Positions 8,465 through 15,711 of a stretch of DNA of 42,442 nt are shown piece by piece. Below the pieces are notes generated by a model. That model worked only from the letters and a program-made list of their open reading frames with translations. It was not told the DNA's origin and did no database searches. How positions within the stretch are numbered: the first letter of the stretch is position 1; each line of letters starts with the position of its first letter. The DNA comes from Methylococcales bacterium (GTDB lineage: Bacteria; Pseudomonadota; Gammaproteobacteria; Methylococcales; Methylomonadaceae): the NCBI GenBank assembly GCA_009692395.1, contig SHZG01000002.1, forward strand, positions 1 to 42,442, in the 5' to 3' direction. The position numbers were made by a program, and so were the translations under genes.

Positions 8465-9405
8465 TATGTTTCCTGCGTGAGTTTTGCTAGAGCGGCTAGC
8501 ACTTCAGCTAATAAATCCGCTTGCCCTGTTTGAAAATGCAGTGCGTCGGTTTCTTTGCGTAACCAAGTAAATTGCCGTTTGGCTAATTGCCGTGTGGCAA
8601 TAATGGCGGTTTCAATGAGGGTGGCTTTATCAATGTCACCCTGTAAATAAGACCACGCTTGCCGATAACCCACCGCGCGTATAGCAGGCATAGTTTCATT
8701 CAAATCCCCGCGCTGATAGAGCGTTGCGACTTCTGCCATAAACCCTTGCTCCATCATATTCATAAATCTCTGGGCAATCACGCCGTGCAAAATTTGTCTA
8801 TCTGACGGTGCGATAATGAGCTTAACCACTTGATAGGGCAAGGATTGTGCAGGTTCAGCGGTAAAAAATGAGCTTAATGATTTGCCGCTAATGGCATACA
8901 CTTCTAAGGCACGCTGTACGCGTTGTGGATCATTGGGATGAATACGCGCTGCGGCTACGGGATCAACTAATGCCAAACGTTGATGCATGGCGTTTTTTCC
9001 CAATTCTATTAAGTCTAGGTCAAGCTGCGCACGAATCGCCGAATCAGCGACAGGCAACACCGCTAAGCCATTGCTTAAAGCATTAAAATACAGCATCGTC
9101 CCACCGACTAAAATCGGCAGTTTGCCGCGTTGGCTAATATCTGCCATCAGCGCGAGGGCTTTATTTCTGAATTGTCCTGTCGAAAAGCTGTCGCTAGGGT
9201 CAATAATATCAATTAAATGATGCGGAATGCCTTGTCGTTCTGCCAGCGTTGGTTTTGCTGTGCCTATATCCATGCTTTTAAACACCAACGCAGAATCCAC
9301 GCTGATAATTTCACCATTGAGAGTGTGTGCCAATTGTACCGCTAACGCGCTTTTACCTGATGCGGTTGGCCCCATTAGAAACAGGGCAGAGGGGAGATTT
9401 TGCAT
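8464..9405 (-). CDS. miaA: tRNA dimethylallyltransferase MiaA
   Basis: MiaA transfers a dimethylallyl group to N6 of A37 in tRNAs that read UNN codons. The 313-residue protein has the P-loop GPTASGKS (K18) and the SVDSALVFKSMDIGTAKPT segment. It also has PHHLIDIIDPSDSFS, the GGTMLYFNAL motif, the RAVGYRQAW motif and a C-terminal TRQLAKRQFTWLR helix. The usual Gln-Val of the substrate loop reads Ala-Leu here (DSALVFKS), a mild departure. ATG 9405 has no clear Shine-Dalgarno sequence. It starts a run with nnr and tsaE and is separated from mutL by a 193-bp gap that contains a large palindrome. Confidence 0.95.
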   Translation of the reverse strand: MQNLPSALFLMGPTASGKSALAVQLAHTLNGEIISVDSALVFKSMDIGTAKPTLAERQGIPHHLIDIIDPSDSFSTGQFRNKALALMADISQRGKLPILVGGTMLYFNALSNGLAVLPVADSAIRAQLDLDLIELGKNAMHQRLALVDPVAAARIHPNDPQRVQRALEVYAISGKSLSSFFTAEPAQSLPYQVVKLIIAPSDRQILHGVIAQRFMNMMEQGFMAEVATLYQRGDLNETMPAIRAVGYRQAWSYLQGDIDKATLIETAIIATRQLAKRQFTWLRKETDALHFQTGQADLLAEVLAALAKLTQET

Positions 9406-9454
9406 TATTATCTAATATGATGTAGATGGTTTTCTTGTGGATGCCTTATTAAAT

Positions 9455-9557
9455 ATTCGTAGGTTGGGTTAGATTTATGTCTGCGATAGCGGACATAAAT
9501 CGTAACCCAACAAAGTACAGATCATTGTGCAATGTATCGCTAACCCAACCTACGAAT
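9455..9557. repeat. Nested palindromic dispersed repeat between mutL and miaA
   Basis: An 18-bp perfect inverted repeat (9455-9472 with 9540-9557, containing GTAGGTTGGGTTAG) encloses a second hairpin. In that hairpin GTTGGGTT (9463-9470) pairs with AACCCAAC (9504-9511), and GATTTATGTC (9472-9481) pairs with GACATAAATC (9492-9501). The left arm is shared, so the outer and inner pairings compete. The same GTAGGTTGGGTT core recurs at 37671 and 41597. Confidence 0.8.
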
Positions 9558-9598
9558 AACATATTGTTTTATAAAAAATTCCTTAACTGTGGGCAGTG

Positions 9599-11392
9599 CT
9601 ACTGACCACGCAAGAAAAATTTATCCAGTTCTTGCTTGGATAATTCGACCCAAGTGGGTCTACCGTGATTGCACTGCCCACTGCGGTCGGTTTGTTCCAT
9701 GTCGCGTAGCAAGGCATTCATTTCGGTGATGGTCAAATGGCGACGCGCCCGTACTGCACCATGACAGGCTATCGTTGCGAGTAATTCATTGGCTTGCGTT
9801 TGTATACGGGTACTCATGCCTTGGACATTAATATCTGTTAAGACATCGGTAATCAAGCCAGCAACATCTGTTCCTGAAAACAGCGCGGGGCTAGCGCGTA
9901 ACACGATAGTTTCTAGCCCTGAACGTGTTAGCTCAAAACCCAGTGATAGGAAAAAATCGGGCTGTTGTTCAACTAAGTCGGCTTCTGCTGAACTCACGCT
10001 GATTTTAATAGGTAGCAACAAGGGCTGACTCGGAATTTCACCGTGTTGATGTTGTTGTTTTAATCGCTCATAAATGACACGCTCATGAGCGGCGTGTGCA
10101 TCCACTAATACCAAGCCATTGGCGGTTTCTGACAGAATATAAATATCATGCAAATGGGCAATTGCAAAACCCAATGGGGGCATAGCTGACGGGATTGATG
10201 GCGGTGCGACTACTTCATCTTTCGCGTGTAAAGATGAATACGCCTGTAAGGTTTCTGCAACCGAAAACGGCAGTGACGATTGTTCTGTTGGATAATAAGC
10301 GGCGGCGGATGTGGCAGTTGGCATAATGTTTTCTGACGGAAACGGGGATGGCACATACTCATTGAGTGAGACGCTGTTGTTGCCAGAAGCAGGTCTGATT
10401 TGTGCCAAGGAACGATGCAAGGCACTGAATATAAAATCATGTACTAAGCGACCTTCTCGAAAGCGAATTTCTTGTTTAGTGGGATGCGCATTCACATCGA
10501 CCAAGTTAGGGTCTAGGGTGAGGTATAAAACAAATAGCGAGTGTCGCCCAGAAAATAATACATCGTGATAGGCTTGTTTAATGGCATGAGAGATTAATTT
10601 GTCGCGTATTAAGCGACCATTCACATAAAAAAACTGCCTATCGGCTTGACTACGCGACAACGTTGGTAAGCTCACCCACCCTGTGAGTTGTAAAGCTGAG
10701 GTGGCAACATCAATTTTTACGGCGTTATTGATAAACTCAACACCACAAATCTCTGCCACACGATATGCTTGCTCACTTTCGCTAATCGCGGGTTTGAGCT
10801 TCAATATTTCTCTGTGATTGTGCGTGAGGGTGAAGCCGATATGAAAACGACTCAACGCTAGTTTTTGTAATAACGCTTCAATGTGGCAAAATTCAGTTTT
10901 TTCAGCTTTTAAAAATTTGCGCCGTGCGGGGGTGTTATAAAATAAATCGCGTACTTCTACCGTTGTGCCTTGTGGATGTGGGTCAGGTTGTAAATCAAAC
11001 GCCTGTTCTAAGCCATCGCCCCTGATGTGCCACGCACACTCAGTATCGGCAACGCGTGAAATCAGCGTTAATCGTGCCACTGAACTAATGCTAGGCAACG
11101 CCTCGCCACGAAATCCCATGCTAGTAACGCAATCCAAGTCCTCTAAGCTGCTGATTTTACTGGTCGCATGACGCGATAATGCCAATGGCAAGTCTTCTTT
11201 AACAATACCAGAGCCATTGTCCCTAATTTTTATCAGCCGATTGCCACCTTGTTCTATGTCAATGCTAATCTGTGTTGCGCCCGCATCAAAGCTATTTTCC
11301 AGCAATTCTTTGACCACGGCACACGGTCTTTCGACAACTTCACCTGCTGCAATTTGATTAATCAGTTGAGTGGGCAGTAAGTGAATGCGCAT
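9599..11392 (-). CDS. mutL: DNA mismatch repair protein MutL
   Basis: MutL couples MutS recognition to strand incision and unwinding. The 597-residue protein has the GHKL ATPase head, with NQIAAGEVVERP, ELLENSFDAGAT, DNGSGI and TSMGFRGEALPSI, then DVNAHPTKQEIRF. A proline/serine linker spans about residues 330-410, and then comes the dimerisation domain. That domain carries D431-A-H433-A-x2-E437-x4-E442, which fits the endonuclease motif DQHAx2Ex4E except that Ala replaces Gln. CNHGRPT lies at 574-580. This points to an endonuclease-type MutL, consistent with no mutH gene here. ATG 11392 opens the canonical MRIHLLP start. It heads the minus-strand block but lies 193 bp from miaA. Confidence 0.96.
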   Translation of the reverse strand: MRIHLLPTQLINQIAAGEVVERPCAVVKELLENSFDAGATQISIDIEQGGNRLIKIRDNGSGIVKEDLPLALSRHATSKISSLEDLDCVTSMGFRGEALPSISSVARLTLISRVADTECAWHIRGDGLEQAFDLQPDPHPQGTTVEVRDLFYNTPARRKFLKAEKTEFCHIEALLQKLALSRFHIGFTLTHNHREILKLKPAISESEQAYRVAEICGVEFINNAVKIDVATSALQLTGWVSLPTLSRSQADRQFFYVNGRLIRDKLISHAIKQAYHDVLFSGRHSLFVLYLTLDPNLVDVNAHPTKQEIRFREGRLVHDFIFSALHRSLAQIRPASGNNSVSLNEYVPSPFPSENIMPTATSAAAYYPTEQSSLPFSVAETLQAYSSLHAKDEVVAPPSIPSAMPPLGFAIAHLHDIYILSETANGLVLVDAHAAHERVIYERLKQQHQHGEIPSQPLLLPIKISVSSAEADLVEQQPDFFLSLGFELTRSGLETIVLRASPALFSGTDVAGLITDVLTDINVQGMSTRIQTQANELLATIACHGAVRARRHLTITEMNALLRDMEQTDRSGQCNHGRPTWVELSKQELDKFFLRGQ

Positions 11393-11512
11393 GAATTAGC
11401 CTAAAGCAAAAACAGGGTAGTTTAACTGAGAAATTAATATTATTAGTATGACAAATTTACACGTTGCTAGACCGAATTTATTTTTCAAAAGTGACAATTG
11501 AATCGTAAATCG

Positions 11513-11806
11513 CTAACCACCAATTAACACCGTTGGCATTCCTAAAACAATCGTGCCGCCGTGCGCGGTCATATCGCCCATTCTAGCAGCAGGCTTACTA
11601 CAGATTAAAACGGTCATCGAGCCTTTGACAATGGAATCAGGCGGCCCCACGCACACAGCCATATCACCGACTCGGGCAGCAGGTAGGCAACCAATTAATA
11701 CCGTAATTGCACACGGGGGCAGTATCGGGCCGCCAACGTGTGGTACAGGTCCTGTAAACATTGGGCAGACGTGCATATCTAATAGTCTTGCAGCGGGTTG
11801 TCCCAT
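11513..11806 (-). CDS. PAAR domain protein, T6SS spike tip
   Basis: PAAR proteins cap the VgrG spike and sharpen the T6SS needle. The 97-residue protein is a bare PAAR domain with no effector extension. It starts GQPAARLLDMHVCP and has VPHVGGPI and PAARVGDMAVCVGPPD. A second PAARMGDMTAHGG repeat follows, and it closes with GMPTVLIGG. His and Cys residues near positions 12, 14 and 79 are candidate zinc ligands. I chose ATG 11806 because it has a GGAGA site and the domain begins there. An upstream in-frame start at 11872 would run into the DUF6931 gene. It is last in the vgrG-DUF6931-PAAR minus-strand group, so it probably caps the VgrG encoded beside it. Confidence 0.9.
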   Translation of the reverse strand: MGQPAARLLDMHVCPMFTGPVPHVGGPILPPCAITVLIGCLPAARVGDMAVCVGPPDSIVKGSMTVLICSKPAARMGDMTAHGGTIVLGMPTVLIGG

Positions 11807-11831
11807 GATATTTTCTCCGTACGGTGAAGAG

Positions 11832-12428
11832 TTAAGGTGTGCTTTGTTGAACAGCACGACCATCGCCACCACTGGCGATATTAATGCCTTGTTGTAAAAA
11901 AAGCTGGTACTTGTCGCTCACTTTGTTCGCTTCGCCTTGAGTTGCGGCAAGCATGACTGCACCTGTCACGGCTTTAGCATAGAGCTTTTTATCGGGTGGA
12001 ACAACGGCTTCGGGGACGGGCGATATATCGTCACCACTCCAAAAGGCGGCAATCGCTGCCCAACTGGCGGGGTTTTTATAGGTGGCGGCATCTGCTGCGG
12101 GCAAGGTTAATTTTCGATTGTCTTCCGTTGGCTTATAGACCCACGCTTCGGCGAGTTCGATGGCTTTGATTTCATTCGCAGGGGTTTTATCAGTCAATCC
12201 ATTGCGAGCGCATAAGCACGCCCACCACGTCGCTTCACGGTTGGGCAAGGCATAAGCTAAAAAACGCACGGCATCGGGATACAGTTTAAGGGCTATCAGT
12301 TGATGAAGATAAGCCGCCGTTGTGGGATTATCTTGCAATAGCGCGGTGGCTGGTTCATCAAGCTCTAAGCCTTGGCAAATTTCTAGCGCGTGGGTTGGTT
12401 TTATTTTAGTAAACGTTATGTCAGTCAT
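11832..12428 (-). CDS. DUF6931 family protein of a T6SS tip module
   Basis: This 198-residue protein is predicted cytoplasmic, with no signal peptide or membrane helix. I recognise it as the family now called DUF6931, usually found beside vgrG or PAAR genes. The clue is the block PNREATWWACLCARNG in the first half, followed by a helical alanine-rich segment (PASWAAIAAFWSGDD) and a C-terminal helix. It has a strong GGAGGC site before ATG 12428. It sits 13 bp after vgrG and 25 bp before the PAAR gene, so it is probably co-expressed with both. A chaperone or adaptor role in loading the tip is an inference. No activity is known to me. Confidence 0.7.
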   Translation of the reverse strand: MTDITFTKIKPTHALEICQGLELDEPATALLQDNPTTAAYLHQLIALKLYPDAVRFLAYALPNREATWWACLCARNGLTDKTPANEIKAIELAEAWVYKPTEDNRKLTLPAADAATYKNPASWAAIAAFWSGDDISPVPEAVVPPDKKLYAKAVTGAVMLAATQGEANKVSDKYQLFLQQGINIASGGDGRAVQQSTP

Positions 12429-12441
12429 CCTAAAGCCTCCA

Positions 12442-14613
12442 TCAATTAATCATGGTAAGACCGCCTTTCAGCGTCAATATGCCATCGCCTTTCACCGTTG
12501 TCAGTGGGCTTTTGGCCTCTAACATGGCCGAGCCTTCTATATTCACCATAATGCCTTTGATGGTAATACCTGATTGTTCGATTTTAATGCTGTTGGCACC
12601 TACTTTTAATTCGATAGACACCATCGCTGTGACCGTTGCCGTGCCTGCATCCATGTCAAGCGTGTAATTACCCAGACTGACCTTAGTTGCGCAATTACCT
12701 TGTTCGACTGTTAACGTCTCATTGCCCATTTTTAAAGTCGTGGTGCGGTCGTTGTAAATTTCTGTGGTTTGATTACCTGCATCTATGTCAAGCGTGTAAT
12801 TACCCAGACTGACCGTGGTTTCGCAATTACCTGCATCTATGTCAAGCGTGTAATTACCCAGATTGACCGTGGTTTCGCAATCACCTGCATATATGTCAAG
12901 CGTGTAATTACCCAGACTGACCGTAGTTTCGCAATCACCTGTTTGAACATTCAAGGTATCATTACCCATTTTTAAAGTCGTGGTGCGGTCGTTGTAAATT
13001 TCTGTGGTTTGATTACCTTCATCTTTTTTATCTAGCCCAATTTTTCGCGTTTCATTATTTTCAATCACGCAGTTAAAGTCTTTTTCAGCGTGAACATAGA
13101 CTTCTTCTGAATCCTTTTTGTCTTCAAAACGCAGTTCATTAAAATTAGCCGCCGCCCCGTCTTTAGAGCTGCGACTTTTTAAACCGCTTTGGGTTTGATT
13201 GGCAGGCAAGGCGTAAGGGGGCATTTGATCAGCATTGTAAACACTGCCTGTGATTAACGGTCTGTCGGGATTACCTTCTAAAAAGCTCACTACGACTTCT
13301 TGCCCAATGCGCGGCAATGACACCCAGCCCCACTGTTTACCTGCGATAGGTGTAGCAACGCGTATCCAACAAGAGCTGGTTTCATTTTTTTTGCCATCCC
13401 TTTCCCAATGAAACTGTACTTTAATACGCCCGTATTTATCTGTCCAAATTTCTTCGCCCTCTTTACCGACCACGGTAGCGGTTTGCGGGCCTTGAACAAA
13501 TGGTACAGGTGTTAAGCGTTGCGGGCGAAATTGCTGAGTTGATCGAATGGTCTTAAAACTACATTCATAACGTGCTTCTTCGGGTGAATGTGAGCGATAT
13601 TGGTTAGATACGATGATAAAGTTGGCAGCAATGACGATATGGCTAGTATTTTCAGGAGTAATGTAATGATCTTTTAGGGTAAATAACATACCCGTCGTTA
13701 AACCCATTGCATTACCCTTGCCTTGCATCACTTCATAATCGGTTTGTAATTCATTGAGTCGGATATTAGAGTAGCTCTCGCCAACGGGTGGCTCAAAGTA
13801 ATTACCAGGGTAATCATATTGTTCACCTTCCGCATGAGTGTGGGATTTAACGTCGGTAAATTTGGTGACTAGATTACTCTTGGGTTTTTCAAAATCGTAA
13901 TCATTTAGTACATAAGTACCTGATTGGACTTGGTGAGCAGTGTGCCACTCAAAAATATGATCTTGTTCTCTTCGTCCACTATTTTCAGGCGGGAAATAAG
14001 GAATAGTTGCGTAGTTTGCTATGGATTGATACGCATTAACAGAATCGGCAATGACCAGTGTATGCTTGGCTTTTTCGTGTTCAAAGAAATAAAAAATGCC
14101 TTCCTCTTCCATTAAGCGGCTGACAAAATTAAAATCAGTTTCGCGGTACTGTACGCAGTAGGTTCTGGGCTTGTAGCTACTAGTGAGTTCTAATTTAAAA
14201 TCACTAAAGCCATTGTCGGTAAAGACTTTTTTAATGATGTCAGGAACAGATTGTTCCTGAAAAATACGGCAATTACTGGTGCGGGTCAAAAACCATAACC
14301 ACGGACGCAACACGGCACGGAACAAAAAAACCTCATTCGCCACGCCGTGATGTCTAAATTGCGTCACTAGCCCATGAAAATAGCGTATGCCACCAGAGGG
14401 TAAGTCCAAGGCAACCGACATTGTCTGTCCCAGCACTTTAGTGGTTGGAAACCCTGCTGTTACCATTGCCCTGTTGGTATTATCTATTAGTAAATCTATT
14501 TCATATTCAAATAGTCTACTCATTTCCTCAGTGCCACTCATGCGGTCAAATAGCAGCACGTCTTTACCTAAAGGGGTCGTAACCGAAACAAAACGATCAT
14601 CTTGTGATGACAT
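12442..14613 (-). CDS. tssI: T6SS spike protein VgrG (TssI)
   Basis: VgrG forms the trimeric spike on top of the Hcp tube. The 723-residue protein has the gp27-like base (about residues 1-380, with FHGLVTQFRHHG, YCVQYRETDFNFVSRLMEEEGI and FFEHE). The OB-fold follows at about 385-470 (GKEGEEIWTDKYGRIKVQFHWERDG, SSCWIRVA, GWVSLPRIGQEVVVSFLEGNPDRP). Then comes a gp5-like needle built of short repeats. It ends with a standard needle tail (KVGANSIKIEQSGITIKG) and has no catalytic extension, so effectors are likely delivered through the separate PAAR. ATG 14613 has a GGAGTC site. It diverges from the ompA-led T6SS run across a 372-bp region. Confidence 0.96.
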   Translation of the reverse strand: MSSQDDRFVSVTTPLGKDVLLFDRMSGTEEMSRLFEYEIDLLIDNTNRAMVTAGFPTTKVLGQTMSVALDLPSGGIRYFHGLVTQFRHHGVANEVFLFRAVLRPWLWFLTRTSNCRIFQEQSVPDIIKKVFTDNGFSDFKLELTSSYKPRTYCVQYRETDFNFVSRLMEEEGIFYFFEHEKAKHTLVIADSVNAYQSIANYATIPYFPPENSGRREQDHIFEWHTAHQVQSGTYVLNDYDFEKPKSNLVTKFTDVKSHTHAEGEQYDYPGNYFEPPVGESYSNIRLNELQTDYEVMQGKGNAMGLTTGMLFTLKDHYITPENTSHIVIAANFIIVSNQYRSHSPEEARYECSFKTIRSTQQFRPQRLTPVPFVQGPQTATVVGKEGEEIWTDKYGRIKVQFHWERDGKKNETSSCWIRVATPIAGKQWGWVSLPRIGQEVVVSFLEGNPDRPLITGSVYNADQMPPYALPANQTQSGLKSRSSKDGAAANFNELRFEDKKDSEEVYVHAEKDFNCVIENNETRKIGLDKKDEGNQTTEIYNDRTTTLKMGNDTLNVQTGDCETTVSLGNYTLDIYAGDCETTVNLGNYTLDIDAGNCETTVSLGNYTLDIDAGNQTTEIYNDRTTTLKMGNETLTVEQGNCATKVSLGNYTLDMDAGTATVTAMVSIELKVGANSIKIEQSGITIKGIMVNIEGSAMLEAKSPLTTVKGDGILTLKGGLTMIN
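12653..13018 (-). repeat. Tandem repeats in the VgrG needle
   Basis: A 54-bp unit encoding LGNYTLDIDAGNCETTVS-like 18-residue steps recurs with starts at 12785, 12839 and 12893. A related copy begins at 12653. In addition, a stretch of about 54 bp encoding NQTTEIYNDRTTTLKMGN is duplicated exactly 240 bp apart (12725-12778 and 12965-13018). The repeats extend the beta-helical needle, so copy number should set its length. Confidence 0.85.
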
Positions 14614-14789
14614 AAATAAAGACTCCTGATAAAAAATGAATAAGCTGAGCGTATAAATTAAACTATCAACGCGGTCATAATACTACTTTTTTTCATATCA
14701 TAACTACCCCATTTACAATCAATTAATGACACTTGCTGATTGAATTGAATCCACATTAAGAGTAACTTGAAATTGAGACGCTATTTCAT

Positions 14790-14817
14790 TTGAGGGTAGG
14801 AGGGAATTATGTATAAT
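14790..14817 (+). promoter_or_regulatory. Candidate sigma-70 promoter for the T6SS run
   Basis: TTGAGG (14790-14795) and a perfect TATAAT (14812-14817) are separated by 16 bp. They lie about 170 bp upstream of the ompA-like gene, inside the divergent space 14614-14985 between vgrG and ompA. The rest of this space is AT-rich with no ORF or obvious operator. A matching promoter for vgrG on the other strand was not clear. Confidence 0.45.
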
Positions 14818-14985
14818 CTGTCTTTGAGTACGCGTTTATCATGCTATTCGCCTGACAGATTCGTGGCGTGTTAATTGTAAATTGATAACGCAGTTCAGGT
14901 TCTATAGCTCATTTAGTCAACTGGATAAGCGTCCTAGTTTAGTTAGCTAAGCGTTCTTTATTTCAATATTTCTTTGGGGAATCTT

Positions 14986-15609
14986 ATGAAAACACAACAC
15001 TTGTTATTTTGTCTATTTGGCGTAATGGTAGTGAGTGAGGTCGCTTATGCTGATGTTGATATGGGCAAACAAGTTCCATCTGTCAATCAAGTGATTGATG
15101 CACTGAGTCCTGCGGCTAATCCAGATATACCACAAACAGACGAAGGTGAAGTACAAACTGGCAAAACACGCTCTATTGATATGAGCAAACTTAAGGCAAC
15201 GCCTGCGACAACTAAAAAACCCAAGCCTAAAAAACAGCCATTATCAACGCCGAGTTCTACAGAAACGACCGAAGGCTTATCTATGGAAATTATTTTTGGT
15301 TATAACTCCGCAGACTTGACCGCCGAAGCAAAGGCGCAACTTAAACCTGTTGGTGAAGCACTGGCTTCTAGAACATTAGCTAATTTAAGTTTTGTTGTTG
15401 AAGGTCATACCGATGCTGTGGGTGGTCAATCCTATAACAAAACACTATCAGAAGAACGCGCCGCTTCAGTCAAACAGTTTTTGGTGAATGGTTTTAATCT
15501 CGACCCTGCGCATATTCAGATTATTGGCAAAGGCAAAAGTGACTTACTTGACCCTAGCAATCCAGCCAGCGAAAAAAACCGCCGAGTACGCATTGTTGCC
15601 AGAAAATAA
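14986..15609 (+). CDS. OmpA-like peptidoglycan-binding exported protein
   Basis: This 207-residue exported protein probably anchors to peptidoglycan near the T6SS envelope complex. A signal peptide is clear (hydrophobic core LLFCLFGVMVV, likely cleavage after AYA). A Lys/Pro/Thr-rich linker covers about residues 65-95. A C-terminal OmpA-like domain has FGYNSADLTAEAK, the binding loop EGHTDAVGG, LSEERAASVKQFLV and NPASEKNRRVRI. No lipobox is visible. ATG 14986 is chosen over the in-frame TTG at 14974, since GGGGA lies just upstream and the signal peptide starts here. It is the first gene of the plus-strand run, about 100 bp before the kinase. It is not a TssJ homologue. Confidence 0.85.
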   Translation: MKTQHLLFCLFGVMVVSEVAYADVDMGKQVPSVNQVIDALSPAANPDIPQTDEGEVQTGKTRSIDMSKLKATPATTKKPKPKKQPLSTPSSTETTEGLSMEIIFGYNSADLTAEAKAQLKPVGEALASRTLANLSFVVEGHTDAVGGQSYNKTLSEERAASVKQFLVNGFNLDPAHIQIIGKGKSDLLDPSNPASEKNRRVRIVARK

Positions 15610-15711
15610 AGGCGGTATCTTCATAATATAAATTGTTTATGGTGTTAGATGGCTAATAATGTTTTATAACATTAATTTTTATATTTCTCTTTAAAGTGGT
15701 TTGGATCTTTC

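Noticed and set aside
12769..12975. Plus-strand frame with a repeated ITCIYVKRVIT pattern
   Set aside because: It is the antisense shadow of the 54-bp vgrG repeats and has no ribosome-binding site.
12653..13018. Possible CRISPR-like array
   Set aside because: The 54-bp units are contiguous and in frame with vgrG and have no unique spacers.
14986..15609. OmpA-like protein as the missing TssJ
   Set aside because: TssJ is a small beta-sandwich lipoprotein. This protein has a clear OmpA-type GHTDAVGG domain and no convincing lipobox.
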